A DNA stretch of 40,037 bases from a bacterium (GCA_021846045.1 JAJZCM010000012.1:1-40037); one strand, 5' to 3'; numbered from the stretch's first letter, positions 23,362 to 32,082 are shown. The notes: generated from the letters alone by a model not told the origin. Numbers and translations are program-made.

Positions 23362-24838
23362 GCTTCCCCAAAAGCTTTCTCTATTTGATTTGCGGATTTT
23401 GGGCGATTCCGCTCGCGCTGTCTTGCCGCCTTCAAGCGCGGCCAAGGTCAAAAAATCGCGAGCGGTTGTCGAAAAAATCGCGTCCGGCCCAAACCCCGTT
23501 TATGGGATCAACACCGGATTCGGCAGTCTCGCCTCTCAAAAAATCCCAAAAGAAAATCTTCTTGAGCTGCAAAAAAACTTGGTCTTAAGTCATGCCTGCG
23601 GAGTCGGAGAAATTTTAAGCGAAAAAGAAGCGAGAAGCATTCTTTTTTTACGGCTCAATGAGCTTTCGCGCGGCTACTCCGGAGCGCGCGTGGAACTTCT
23701 TGAGCATATGCTTCGGATATTTAACTCCCAGGCTTCTCCCCTGATTCCTTCTCAAGGCTCCGTTGGGGCCAGCGGAGACTTGGCGCCGCAGGCTCACATG
23801 GCGCTCTTACTCATTGGAGAGGGAAACGCATTCTTAAATGGAAAACTTATGCCCAGCCGGAAAGTCCTTCGCGCGCTTGGGCGTTCTCCTATTCAGTTGA
23901 AAGCGAAAGAAGGCCTTTCTCTCATTAATGGGACGCAGGCCATGCAGGCCGTGGGAGGTTTAGCCCTATCTTTAGCGTATCGAGTTTTTGAAACGGCGCA
24001 AAAAACAGCCGCTCTCAGCCTTGAAGCTTTAACGGGAACCCCGGTTCCCCTTGAAGATCAAATTCAAAAACTTAAACCTCACCCGGGACAAATAGAGACC
24101 GCGCGAAGACTCAGACAACTCCTCAAAGACAGCCCTCTGAGGAAATCCCACCTAACGGGGGATACTCGCGTTCAGGACCCTTACAGCCTCAGATGTCTCC
24201 CGCAGGTTCATGGCGCGGTTTTAGACGCCCTCGAATTTTCAAGAAAAACCGTCGAACGCGAAATGGAAAGCGTGACGGACAACCCCATCGTCTTTCCCGA
24301 TGGGAAAATTATTTCCGCCGGCAATTTTCACGGGCAAGCCTTAAGCTTTGCCTTCGATTTCGCGGCCATGGCCTTAACTTCCATGGGGAATATGTCCGAG
24401 CGGAGAATTTTCCAGCTCATTTTAGGCCAAGCCCCGCGCCTCAACCCCTTTTTGGCGCGAAGACCCGGAGTTGAATCCGGCTGGATGATCGCCCAAGTCG
24501 CGGCGGCGGCCTTGGCCTCTGAAAATAAAATCTTGGCTCACCCCGCGTCTTCTGATTCCATCCCCACCTCGGCCAATCAAGAAGATTTCGTCAGCATGGG
24601 AATGAATGCGGCGCTAAAACTAAAGAGGGTCGTCAACAACGTTTCCCGAATCATCGCCATCGAGACGCTTTGCGCCGCCTGCGCGATGGAATATCACAAG
24701 CCCCTTCTTCCAGGAAAAGGAGTTTTGGCGTTTCTTAAACAGCTTAATGCTCAAATAACCACGGTCCCCAAAGAACGTCCTTTGTCCAATGAAATCGAAA
24801 AAGCCCATCTTTTAATTTTAGATGGATATTTCGATTGA
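23336..24838 (+). CDS. hutH: Histidine ammonia-lyase
   Basis: A 500-residue member of the aromatic amino acid lyase family. The Ala145-Ser146-Gly147 triad in GSVGASGDLAP forms the MIO cofactor. YGINTGFGS carries the catalytic tyrosine, and the Ser-His pair at the specificity position (LVLSHACGVGE) points to histidine rather than tyrosine or phenylalanine. It converts L-histidine to urocanate and ammonia. I chose the TTG at 23336 because GGGGGGAG lies 6-7 nt upstream and the protein then starts just before the conserved N-terminal region; it overlaps the thiolase by 26 nt. A TTG at 23303 is possible. No hutU, hutI or hutG is in the window. The promoter of the next gene overlaps the stop codon. 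Confidence 0.92.
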   Translation: MPSPSKEFKLPQKLSLFDLRILGDSARAVLPPSSAAKVKKSRAVVEKIASGPNPVYGINTGFGSLASQKIPKENLLELQKNLVLSHACGVGEILSEKEARSILFLRLNELSRGYSGARVELLEHMLRIFNSQASPLIPSQGSVGASGDLAPQAHMALLLIGEGNAFLNGKLMPSRKVLRALGRSPIQLKAKEGLSLINGTQAMQAVGGLALSLAYRVFETAQKTAALSLEALTGTPVPLEDQIQKLKPHPGQIETARRLRQLLKDSPLRKSHLTGDTRVQDPYSLRCLPQVHGAVLDALEFSRKTVEREMESVTDNPIVFPDGKIISAGNFHGQALSFAFDFAAMALTSMGNMSERRIFQLILGQAPRLNPFLARRPGVESGWMIAQVAAAALASENKILAHPASSDSIPTSANQEDFVSMGMNAALKLKRVVNNVSRIIAIETLCAACAMEYHKPLLPGKGVLAFLKQLNAQITTVPKERPLSNEIEKAHLLILDGYFD

Positions 24839-24863
24839 CAAAAGCCTTAAACTTCTCTAAGAT
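24835..24863 (+). promoter_or_regulatory. Strong sigma-70-like promoter, predicted leaderless start
   Basis: A perfect TTGACA (24835-24840) and TAAGAT (24858-24863) are separated by 17 nt. The -10 box ends 6 nt before the ATG at 24870. The -35 box overlaps the hutH stop codon. No Shine-Dalgarno sequence can fit, so the mRNA should be leaderless. Confidence 0.75.
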
Positions 24864-24869
24864 AAAATC

Positions 24870-25544
24870 ATGAACGTTTATACAAACTTAATCTTGGATC
24901 CGTTAAGCGATGCGTTGAAAGGCTTCATGACGCATCTACCGCAACTTGTCGCGGCCATCGTCTTATTAATCGTCGGCATGTTCGTGGCAAGAGCCTTGCG
25001 CACGGTCGTCGACAAGGTTTTCGAGCGCGCTCATCTCGATGAATACACAAGCCGAATCGGGCTCAATGAGGTCTTTTCGCATTTAGGCTTTGGAAAATCT
25101 CCCGCCTATGTGGCCTCGTTTCTGATCTACTGGTTTGTTTTATTTATATTCATCATTTCCGCTGCCAATGCGGTCAACATGACGGTTGTTTCCAACCTCT
25201 TGGAACAATTCGCCCTCTTCTTGCCGACCTTGGTTGCCGCGCTTTTGATTCTGTTCGGCGGGCTCTTTTTCGCGCGTTTTCTCTCAACCGTGATTGAGAA
25301 TGCGGCGAAGTCAAACGGAATCACCGGGAGTGCGTTTCTCGCTCAAATTACCTACACCTTCGTTCTTATTTTCACGGCCATGACCGCGCTTGAGCAGTTG
25401 GGGTTTAAAATGGAACTCTTAACAGTCGCAATCGAAATCCTCTTTGCATCGCTGGGGCTTGCAGTGGCGATTGCTTTTGGTCTGGGCGGGAAAGAAGCGG
25501 CGGGGGATTTGATTCGCGATTTTGTAAAAAAATCAAAAGACTAA
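24870..25544 (+). CDS. Conserved-TM-helix (MscS-related) membrane protein
   Basis: A 224-residue protein with four to five helices arranged as two similar halves: LPQLVAAIVLLIVGMFVARALR and FLPTLVAALLILFGGLFFAR are clear internal repeats of the TM_helix (PF05552-type) family. The last helix, ASLGLAVAIAFGLGGKEAAGD, resembles the pore helix of MscS channels, but the soluble beta domain of MscS is absent. It may be a small ion channel or a channel-like protein; the function is inferred. The start is set by the promoter 6 nt upstream. Confidence 0.8.
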   Translation: MNVYTNLILDPLSDALKGFMTHLPQLVAAIVLLIVGMFVARALRTVVDKVFERAHLDEYTSRIGLNEVFSHLGFGKSPAYVASFLIYWFVLFIFIISAANAVNMTVVSNLLEQFALFLPTLVAALLILFGGLFFARFLSTVIENAAKSNGITGSAFLAQITYTFVLIFTAMTALEQLGFKMELLTVAIEILFASLGLAVAIAFGLGGKEAAGDLIRDFVKKSKD

Positions 25545-25557
25545 AAGGCTGAAAGAT

Positions 25558-25629
25558 TGGGCCGTAGAGGATTTGAACCTCTGACATCTGTCGTGTGAGG
25601 ACAGCGCTCTACCGCTGAGCTAACGGCCC
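25558..25629 (-). tRNA. tRNA-Val (anticodon CAC)
   Basis: The minus strand folds into a full cloverleaf of 72 nt: acceptor GGGCCGT/ACGGCCC, D arm GCTC/GAGC, anticodon arm CTGTC/GACAG with loop CTCACAC (anticodon CAC), a 5-nt variable loop, T arm AGAGG/CCTCT with loop TTCAAAT, and discriminator A. CCA is not encoded. The discriminator and anticodon agree with valine. Confidence 0.96.
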
Positions 25630-25639
25630 GACTATTTTG

Positions 25640-25645
25640 ATTTTA
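25640..25645 (-). promoter_or_regulatory. Possible -10 box of the tRNA-Val gene
   Basis: On the minus strand TAAAAT lies 10 nt before the mature tRNA 5' end. The best -35 at 17 nt (GTTTCA) matches only half of the consensus, so this is weak. Confidence 0.3.
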
Positions 25646-25661
25646 CAAAACTTTCCATGCG

Positions 25662-27941
25662 ATGAAACGGCCCAAGCGTGGTCATCAGGAATTAAATCCT
25701 TCTTCCTCGCCTCAATACTCGGGCGAAGCCCCCCCGAAGCTCGCATCATTTTATTTTTTAGCGGTGGTCATGGCGGCGACGGCTCTCGCTTTCGCGCCGA
25801 GTCTACGCTGCGGCTTCGTCAATTGGGACGATGACGTCAACCTGCTGCAAAACCTGAACTACCGCGGTCTTAACTGGACGCATATCCATTGGATGTTCAC
25901 CACATTTTATCTTGGGCCCTACCAGCCCTTGAGCTGGCTCAGTTACGGCCTAGATTATAAGCTCTGGGGCATGAATCCTTTCGGCTACCATCTGACGAAC
26001 TTTTTGCTGCATATCATCAACGCAGGCCTTTTTTACCTGGTCTGCATTCTATTAATTGAGAGGATTGCGTCCTACTCGCAAAGATCCGCGCCGGAGAGCC
26101 TCCCCAGAGGGGCGCCATCCGGGCCGCGCGCAAATTCCTTAGCGGAGAAGGCGCGCCGGGACTTGAATCTTCAAGTCTCCGCGGCGGTCGCGGCATTGGT
26201 TTTCGCCATACATCCTTTGCGCGCAGAATCGGTCGTCTGGGTCACTGAAAGGCGCGATGTTCTCTCCGGGTTATTTTATCTGCTGGCTCTCTTATTCTAT
26301 TTGAAGCGAGCGTTGATAACCCCTGAAATCTACGGCCACAACGCGCCGCTTGTTCCTGTCCCGAGTTCCGGCGCCCGCCGCCGAACGTTCGGCGTTCTTT
26401 CTTTGCTGTGTTTCGCCTGCGCTCTAATATCAAAAGCCATCACGGTCAGTCTGCCGATCGTATTGATCATACTCGACCTTTATCCCCTCCGGCGTTTGCC
26501 CTGTGATATTAAAAAATGGGCGGCCCGTGAATCAATTGGAATCTGGCTGGAAAAGATTCCGTATTTCGCCTTGTCGTTGGCCGCCGGCCTCATTGGATAC
26601 AAGGCGCAAGCCGCTGTCGGCGCAATGAGGGTCATGTCGGAATACGGTACGGCGGCCCGCATTTCCCAGGCTTTCTACGGACTGGCTTTTTATTTCTGGA
26701 AAACCCTCTGGCCTTTTGGGCTCATACCCTTCTACCAAACTCCGGCGCCTTCGATGATTAAGCCCTGGGTCTGGCCTTTTTGGCCCGCCCTGCTCGCAGT
26801 GCTCGCGATCTCATCGGCCGTCGTTGCCCTGCGGCGGAGGTGGCCGGCAGGCTTGGCCCTCTGGGCATTTTACGCGGTCAGTCTTCTGCCGGTATTGGGC
26901 ATCGTGAAATTCGGACAATATCTCGTCGCTGATCGATATAGTTATTTGTCCTGCATGGGCTGGGCGGTGACTGCCGGAGCTTTCCTTCATCTTGCGTTGA
27001 CGCGATCTAAAAGAAGGAAGAGTTATCTTGTCGGCGCGGCGCTTCTTTGCGCCGGTCTCGGATATCTAACATGGCGCCAAGCCGGCTATTGGTTTGACTC
27101 AGAAAGCTTGTGGAAACACGCCGTGGCCGTCGCTCCGCTCAATGATTTCGGCCACAATAACTTGGGAACCGCTTTGCAAAAAAAGGGCAAAACAGACGAA
27201 GCTATCCAGAGCTTCCGCGCCGCTTTAATCGCCAATCCGACCAGCATGTTCGCGCATTACAACTTAGCGAACTCTCTCGTCAAACAAAATAAGATTGAAA
27301 AGGCGATTGAGCATTATCAAGCGGCCTTGGCGCTCGATCCGGGATACGTGCCGGCGCTTAATAACTTCGCCATTGTTTTGGCTGATAAAGGAAATATCGC
27401 CGAAGCCCTACGCTATTTTAAACTTTCCCTTTCGAGAGACCCGCAGGATGCCGAAACTCATTTTCTAATGGCGAACGCATTAAGCAAGCAAGGCAACATG
27501 AAAGAAGCGATCTCCCATTACCGGGAAGCCCTAAGACTTCGCTCGGATTTTATGGAAGCTTATAATAGCCTTGGCATTATTCTGGCGCGCGAGGGAAAAT
27601 TCAGCGAGGCCTCGAAAATATTCTCGGCCGCGCTGAGAATTAATCCGAACGACCCCTATGCGCGCGCCAATCTCGGCATTGTCCACAATGATCTTGGCGC
27701 TCAATTGGCCGACAAGGGCAAGTTTGATGAAGCCATCGAGCATTATCGCCGGGCATTGAACCTCAATCCCGATAATGCCAACGCGCATTTTAATTTGGGG
27801 AATGCCCTGGCCGGCAAGGGGAAGCTGGAAGCGGCGGCGACCGAATACGCCGCGGCGCTTCGCCTCAAGCCTAATTTTGCGCCGGCTCAAAAAAATCTGA
27901 AAATCCTATCGCAACGGCTTGGGAAAGTTTTAAAACCCTAA
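25662..27941 (+). CDS. Polytopic membrane protein with C-terminal TPR repeats (TMTC-like)
   Basis: A 759-residue protein. The first half has about ten helices and the GT-C-like features of TMTC/O-mannosyltransferase relatives: the acidic motif FVNWDDDVNLLQN after the first helix, YQPLSWLSYGLDYKLWG, and FAIHPLRAESVVWVTERRDV. From about residue 495 there are seven TPR units, such as HNNLGTALQKKGKTDEAIQSF and AHFNLGNALAGKGKLEAAA. Family relatives transfer mannose or are of unknown function; this role is not established here. A loop between the early helices (about residues 140-168) carries an extra, Arg/Pro/Ser-rich segment of GC-rich, palindrome-prone DNA. The ATG at 25662 is used; no strong ribosome site is seen. 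Confidence 0.85.
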   Translation: MKRPKRGHQELNPSSSPQYSGEAPPKLASFYFLAVVMAATALAFAPSLRCGFVNWDDDVNLLQNLNYRGLNWTHIHWMFTTFYLGPYQPLSWLSYGLDYKLWGMNPFGYHLTNFLLHIINAGLFYLVCILLIERIASYSQRSAPESLPRGAPSGPRANSLAEKARRDLNLQVSAAVAALVFAIHPLRAESVVWVTERRDVLSGLFYLLALLFYLKRALITPEIYGHNAPLVPVPSSGARRRTFGVLSLLCFACALISKAITVSLPIVLIILDLYPLRRLPCDIKKWAARESIGIWLEKIPYFALSLAAGLIGYKAQAAVGAMRVMSEYGTAARISQAFYGLAFYFWKTLWPFGLIPFYQTPAPSMIKPWVWPFWPALLAVLAISSAVVALRRRWPAGLALWAFYAVSLLPVLGIVKFGQYLVADRYSYLSCMGWAVTAGAFLHLALTRSKRRKSYLVGAALLCAGLGYLTWRQAGYWFDSESLWKHAVAVAPLNDFGHNNLGTALQKKGKTDEAIQSFRAALIANPTSMFAHYNLANSLVKQNKIEKAIEHYQAALALDPGYVPALNNFAIVLADKGNIAEALRYFKLSLSRDPQDAETHFLMANALSKQGNMKEAISHYREALRLRSDFMEAYNSLGIILAREGKFSEASKIFSAALRINPNDPYARANLGIVHNDLGAQLADKGKFDEAIEHYRRALNLNPDNANAHFNLGNALAGKGKLEAAATEYAAALRLKPNFAPAQKNLKILSQRLGKVLKP

Positions 27942-27950
27942 CCTCAATTC

Positions 27951-27968
27951 ATCGTCCGGCCCGACGAT
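27951..27968 (+). terminator. Hairpin after the TPR gene
   Basis: ATCGTC (27951-27956) pairs with GACGAT (27963-27968), 9 nt after the stop. Only a TTTT at 27978-27981 follows, so it is a weak terminator candidate. Confidence 0.3.
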
Positions 27969-28009
27969 TGCGCATCCTTTTCAACGTCCAAATTCGGGAA
28001 TTCCATATA

Positions 28010-28049
28010 GGTCCTTTGCCGGACATTGTCTAGGCCTTTTGGCCCATAC
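28010..28049 (+). other. Repeated double-hairpin motif, copy B
   Basis: Two tiny stems follow each other: GTCC-TTTGCC-GGAC (28011-28024) and GGCC-TTTT-GGCC (28033-28044). The blocks CCTTTGCCGG, TCTAGG and CCCAT share exact spacing with copy A at 14333. It lies about 70 nt upstream of a small exported-protein gene, so a 5'-regulatory role is possible. Confidence 0.55.
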
Positions 28050-28117
28050 GCCTGCCCTCTTTTTCATGTTTCAATAGGAGAGTAGTTTAGAATTATTGTC
28101 TTACGGGGGATTAAAAA

Positions 28118-28423
28118 ATAAAAAAAATTCTTTCTTCGACTTTAGCCGCCGCTCTCACTCTTGTGTCGCCGGCCTTTGAATGCTCACAGGCTTTTGCCGG
28201 GATGAACGCTGAGGGTCGCGTGGCGGACATCAGCGTCGTGCTTCTCAACGTCCTAGCTTTGCCAGCCGCAACTATCGTTGCGCTCATTATGGGCTTTATG
28301 GAAGGTCAAAGCTCCGGCCCAAAAGCCGCTTTTAAAACAGGATGGGAAAACGTCAAAAACCTAAACAAATTAATTAACGAACACATTTCTGAATTTAAGC
28401 AGGGACAAACTCCGCTTGGATAG
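28118..28423 (+). CDS. Small exported protein with apparent ATA start
   Basis: The frame is open after a TAA at 28112-28114. From ATA at 28118 it encodes KKILSSTLAAALTLVSPAF and a further ECSQAFA, a near-perfect signal peptide with a basic n-region, hydrophobic core and AFA cleavage site. GGGGGA lies about 9 nt upstream of the ATA. The mature part (about 75 residues) has one more hydrophobic helix (ISVVLLNVLALPAATIVALI) and a Lys-rich C-terminus. No ATG or GTG exists before the signal peptide; the first usual start is GTG at 28163, which would remove it. An ATT at 28127 is an alternative. I do not recognise a family. A TAGAAT box at 28088-28093 may be its -10. Confidence 0.6.
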   Translation: MKKILSSTLAAALTLVSPAFECSQAFAGMNAEGRVADISVVLLNVLALPAATIVALIMGFMEGQSSGPKAAFKTGWENVKNLNKLINEHISEFKQGQTPLG

Positions 28424-28446
28424 ACCCACAATGAAGATGTGTAGCT

Positions 28447-29487
28447 ATGAAGCTTTTAAGTTTTGAAATTTCAACGCCCTTAGGTCCTTTGGAACGCCTT
28501 GGGGCGTTGGTTGAATCTCAAATCGTCGATCTAAATCTTGCCGCCCGTCTGCGCTTTGAAGCCGAGGGAAAATCCAACCCTTCCAGGCTTGCCGATGTCT
28601 TAGTTCCGCCGGAGATGAGCGCTTTCTTGGAAATGGGAAACGAATCTTTCTCCGCCGCCCAAGACACGCTTGAGTTTTTTTCCAATAATTTAAAAAAAAG
28701 AGCTCACGCCGGCGAAAAAGGCGAGAGAATTCATTACTCGGAAGCGGAAATCCGCTATTTGCCTCCAGTTCCGCATCCCGGCGCTCTCAGGGACTTTTTC
28801 GCCTTTGAGGATCACGCGCTCCAGGCTTCAAAACGCAGAAACGAGCCTTTAAGCGAGGCTTGGTATAACCAGCCTATTTATTACAAAGGAAATCACCGCG
28901 AAATATACGGACACAAAGCGGTTATTCCTTGGCCCAGCTATACCCGGCGTTTTGATTTTGAACTTGAAATTGCCTGCATCGTTAAAAAAAAGGGCCGAGA
29001 CATTCCTGTTGAGAAGGCCGGAGAATATATCGCCGGATACGCAATTTTAAACGATTTTTCCGCCCGCGATATTCAAAAAAATGAGATGGCCTGCCGAATG
29101 GGCCCGGCCAAGGGCAAGGATTTTGCCACCGGCCTTGGGCCTTATCTAGTTACGACCGATGAAATCAAAAACCCTAATAACCTTGCCATGTCGGTTTCCA
29201 TCAACGGCGAGAAATGGAGCGAGGGGAACTCCGGCGGAAGGTATTGGAGTTTTGAGACCATGATTTCTTATATCTCCCAAGGAGAAACAATTTATCCCGG
29301 AGATATTTTAGGCTCTGGGACATATTATCGAGGTTGCGGACTCGATTTGGACCGTTGGGTTGCCCCCGGAGACACGATTGAACTCGAAGTGGAAGGCCTT
29401 GGAAAACTCATTAATACGGTCGGGACTCCCGAGGAACAAAAGCAGCTTAAATACCCAAGGAAAGAAACCCATGTCCTTGATCATTAA
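28447..29487 (+). CDS. Fumarylacetoacetate hydrolase family protein
   Basis: A 346-residue protein. The FAH core is clear: FDFELEIACIVKKKGRDIP holds metal-binding glutamates, GYAILNDFSARDIQ the conserved Asp/Arg region, and GSGTYYRGC the C-terminal active-site block. In the tyrosine pathway FAH splits fumarylacetoacetate to fumarate and acetoacetate. Related proteins hydrolyse other 2-keto/acylpyruvates, so the substrate rests on the adjacent homogentisate dioxygenase, which overlaps it by 17 nt. No clear ribosome site is visible before the ATG. Confidence 0.85.
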   Translation: MKLLSFEISTPLGPLERLGALVESQIVDLNLAARLRFEAEGKSNPSRLADVLVPPEMSAFLEMGNESFSAAQDTLEFFSNNLKKRAHAGEKGERIHYSEAEIRYLPPVPHPGALRDFFAFEDHALQASKRRNEPLSEAWYNQPIYYKGNHREIYGHKAVIPWPSYTRRFDFELEIACIVKKKGRDIPVEKAGEYIAGYAILNDFSARDIQKNEMACRMGPAKGKDFATGLGPYLVTTDEIKNPNNLAMSVSINGEKWSEGNSGGRYWSFETMISYISQGETIYPGDILGSGTYYRGCGLDLDRWVAPGDTIELEVEGLGKLINTVGTPEEQKQLKYPRKETHVLDH

Positions 29488-30694
29488 GCGCGGAGACGTT
29501 CCCAAAACGCCGCACACGGAATTCTACGGAAGAAAATTTTTTTTATCCCTTGAAGAAATTCACGGAACCTACGGTTTTTCCGGGGCATTCTCCCGGAAAA
29601 TGCATTTGCGCCGATATCCCACGGTTCAAATGGAAATGCCAAAACTCCTGTCGCTCAGTCTTACAAGTCCCATCCTTCAAAAGGCGCCGCTCAGCCCCTA
29701 TCACATCTTGACGGGGAAAATTCCCTATCAAGGAACCATCGAACGCTCAAGGCATTGCCTTCTCAAAGGCCCCAGCGCCGCGATTTCGGTTTCTAAGCCC
29801 GACCGGACAACTGGAGAAAATGAGTTTTTTAGGAACGCCGAAATGCACGAATGCCTTTTTGTTCAAGAGGGAAACGGAGTTTTAGCCAGCGAATACGGGG
29901 ATATTGAGTTTAAGGAAAAACAATATCTCGTCATTCCTAAAGGGACGACCTACCAATTTCGCCTTTCAAAGAGACGCGCCTTCTTTCTTATTATTGAATC
30001 TCTTTATCCCATTCGATTCGCGCCGCATTACCTCAATGGCGAAGGCCAAGCAACCCTTATGTCTCCTGTCATCGAAACCGAAATCGGGATGCCCGTGTTT
30101 AAAGAACCCCGCGACATTTCGGGTAAATTTAATATTCTGTCCAAACACAACGGCGGACGCGTGACGAAAATCGTCTTGGGGCATCACCCCTTTGATCTCG
30201 TTGGTTGGGAAGGAGCGCTTTATCCTTTCAGCTTTGACAGTTCCGATCACCACTCTATTGCCCGTGAAATTCACACCGCGCCTCCAGTTCGCCAAACCTT
30301 CCAAGCGGGAAATGCTCCGCACAGCGGATTTTCCATCTGCACCTTCCGCGCCCAGGTCGAGGGCTGGAACATCAAGGACGTGCCCGCGCCTTACGCGCAC
30401 TACAACGTCGACTCCGATGAAATGATGTTTTTTTCAAACACCACTTACGGCGCCAGAAAAGGAATTGTCGAACCCGGCTCCATCACCTTTCACCCTGCGG
30501 GTCTTCCACATAGTCCGCATGGAGATGCCGCTAAAGAATCCTTCAAATCCCGAGGAAAACTTTCGGATTATCTGGCCGTTATGTTGGACACATTTTTTGA
30601 ATCTCTTTTGCCCACTGAGAAAGCTCAAAAGTTTTGCGACCCCAGATATCCGCTCAGCTGGGCAAAAGCGGAGTTAGGCGTTGTCAAGGAATAA
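29471..30694 (+). CDS. hmgA: Homogentisate 1,2-dioxygenase
   Basis: A 407-residue cupin-fold protein. The iron-ligand region is visible: His310 and Glu317 in HYNVDSDEMMFFSN and the His cluster 341-350 in FHPAGLPHSPHG. The N-terminal cupin holds HECLFVQEG, and KFNILSKHNGGRVTKI and IREIHTAPPV-like stretches fit the family. It opens the homogentisate ring to maleylacetoacetate using Fe(II) and O2. AAGGAAAG lies 6-8 nt upstream of the ATG at 29471, which overlaps FAH. A longer frame from 29360 would be inside FAH and is not used. It is shorter than the usual about 430-450 residues, and a bacterial HGD-like clade is possible. No maleylacetoacetate isomerase is in the window. Confidence 0.88.
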   Translation: MSLIIKRGDVPKTPHTEFYGRKFFLSLEEIHGTYGFSGAFSRKMHLRRYPTVQMEMPKLLSLSLTSPILQKAPLSPYHILTGKIPYQGTIERSRHCLLKGPSAAISVSKPDRTTGENEFFRNAEMHECLFVQEGNGVLASEYGDIEFKEKQYLVIPKGTTYQFRLSKRRAFFLIIESLYPIRFAPHYLNGEGQATLMSPVIETEIGMPVFKEPRDISGKFNILSKHNGGRVTKIVLGHHPFDLVGWEGALYPFSFDSSDHHSIAREIHTAPPVRQTFQAGNAPHSGFSICTFRAQVEGWNIKDVPAPYAHYNVDSDEMMFFSNTTYGARKGIVEPGSITFHPAGLPHSPHGDAAKESFKSRGKLSDYLAVMLDTFFESLLPTEKAQKFCDPRYPLSWAKAELGVVKE

Positions 30695-30695
30695 T

Positions 30696-31304
30696 ATGCC
30701 TTCAATTGATGTTGAAAGCTTAAGCGTCCGGGAACGCTACCATCTTTTGGTTTCAATCGTGATTCCGCGCCCCATCGCCTGGGTTTCAAGCATCAATAAG
30801 GCGGGTCAAACCAATCTCGCCCCTTTTAGCTTTTTTAACGCAATCGCCGCCAACCCCATGAGCGTCTGTTTTGCTCCCGTCAACGACCGGAATGGCAAAC
30901 CCAAGGACACCCTTCTCAATATCAAAGAGACCGGTCAATTCGTCGTCAACATCGTCAACGAAGACAATGTTGACAAAATGAATGCGACCTCTGAAGCCTA
31001 TCCCTACGGGGTCAGCGAATTTGAAAAGACAGGTCTTACGGCCATTGCGTCCTTAAAAGTCAAACCTCCAAGGGTCAAGGAATCACCCATTCAAATGGAA
31101 TGCGAATTGATTCAAATCGTGACTCTAAGCGAAGGTCCCTTGGGCGGGAATCTCGTCATCGGCAAAGCGCTCGTATTTCATGCTGATGAAAAAATATGGA
31201 ATAATGGCGATATACGGCATCAAGATTTAAAAGCTGTCGGACGCATGGCAGGAAACTGGTATACGAGAACGCGCGACGCTTTTGAGATAATTCGGCCTAA
31301 ATAG
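30696..31304 (+). CDS. Flavin reductase-like (FMN-binding split-barrel) protein
   Basis: A 202-residue protein of the flavin reductase/DIM6-NTAB family. The family opening PRPIAWVSSINKAGQTNLAP, then the FFNAIAANPMSVCFAP block, and GQFVVNIVNEDN identify the FMN-binding split barrel. The GRMAGNWYTRTRD ending is typical. Members reduce FMN or act as oxidoreductase partners of monooxygenases; the substrate is unknown. The ATG at 30696 has AAGGA 6 nt upstream. It follows homogentisate dioxygenase by one base and probably belongs to the same transcript. Confidence 0.88.
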   Translation: MPSIDVESLSVRERYHLLVSIVIPRPIAWVSSINKAGQTNLAPFSFFNAIAANPMSVCFAPVNDRNGKPKDTLLNIKETGQFVVNIVNEDNVDKMNATSEAYPYGVSEFEKTGLTAIASLKVKPPRVKESPIQMECELIQIVTLSEGPLGGNLVIGKALVFHADEKIWNNGDIRHQDLKAVGRMAGNWYTRTRDAFEIIRPK

Positions 31305-31319
31305 AGAGATAGAACTTCC

Positions 31320-32075
31320 ATGAAAAAACCGTTCATGAATTTTGTCGTTGACCACATGACCTTTTTAGTTGAGCCTCGGTTTTATCCCGTCACCTACGCG
31401 CTTTTTAGAATTGTCTTCGGCCTCGGCAATGAAGACATCATCTACAATAAGCGCCGCAAATGGCCGGGAGAAAACCAGGAAAAATCGATGACCTTTGCCG
31501 CGCGCCTTGGACGCTATGAAGGAAAGCCCGGGCTTGATCAATCAATCGTCGCCGTCGTTCAACCCTCGGAGCCCGATTCCCAACCTTCTCATGTCCGGGA
31601 AATGCTCAAAAACCGCGGCGGTTCGGCCCATTGGCAGCATATCGCGCTTAGAACCCCGGATCTGATTGCATTCCACGAATATGCGCTTAAACGCGGGGTC
31701 AATTTCATCACTCCGATTCTCAAAGACGCCGAAGAGGACCTCATTCAGGTTTTTAGCGGTGAGTGGAAACTTCCGGGAATGCCGCCAAGCGGAATCTTCT
31801 TTGAGTTTGTAGAGCGAAACCCTTCCGCCGAACTTCTTGAAAAAATTACCTCCAACCGCGAGGCCTTTTTTCGCGACAAAACGTTCTTGGGACTTTATCA
31901 AGAGAAAGAAGCCGAGTATCAAAGCAAAAAAGTCCGGCCTTTCATTGATGATGAGCTTTTCTTTCAAATCGAGAAATCTCTTGCGGGAAAGCCTATTTGG
32001 GATCTCACCGATCAAGATTTTCTCATGGTTGAAGAAAAAATGAAGAACTACGCGCATTCCATGGTGGTAAAATAG
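31320..32075 (+). CDS. VOC-family dioxygenase, 4-hydroxyphenylpyruvate dioxygenase-like
   Basis: A 251-residue protein. The three metal ligands expected for the HPPD-type facial triad can be placed at His12 (VVDHMTFLV), His107 (HWQHIALRTPDL) and Glu162 (GIFFEFVERNPSA). The HIALRTPDLIAFHEYALKRG stretch is HPPD-like. HPPD makes homogentisate, the substrate of the dioxygenase two genes upstream, so the context supports that role. HPPD usually has two double-module domains and about 350-400 residues; this protein would be only one domain plus a C-terminal extension (170-251). A different 2-oxoacid-dependent dioxygenase is possible. It follows the reductase by 15 nt. Confidence 0.75.
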   Translation: MKKPFMNFVVDHMTFLVEPRFYPVTYALFRIVFGLGNEDIIYNKRRKWPGENQEKSMTFAARLGRYEGKPGLDQSIVAVVQPSEPDSQPSHVREMLKNRGGSAHWQHIALRTPDLIAFHEYALKRGVNFITPILKDAEEDLIQVFSGEWKLPGMPPSGIFFEFVERNPSAELLEKITSNREAFFRDKTFLGLYQEKEAEYQSKKVRPFIDDELFFQIEKSLAGKPIWDLTDQDFLMVEEKMKNYAHSMVVK

Positions 32076-32082
32076 GAGATAG

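Noticed and set aside
23336-24838. Phenylalanine/tyrosine ammonia-lyase or aminomutase instead of HutH
   Set aside because: The Ser-His pair in LVLSHACGVGE is the histidine-specific signature; tyrosine and phenylalanine enzymes differ at this position.
31542-32057. 171-codon open frame on the minus strand
   Set aside because: It is antisense to the HPPD-like gene, with no recognisable domain.
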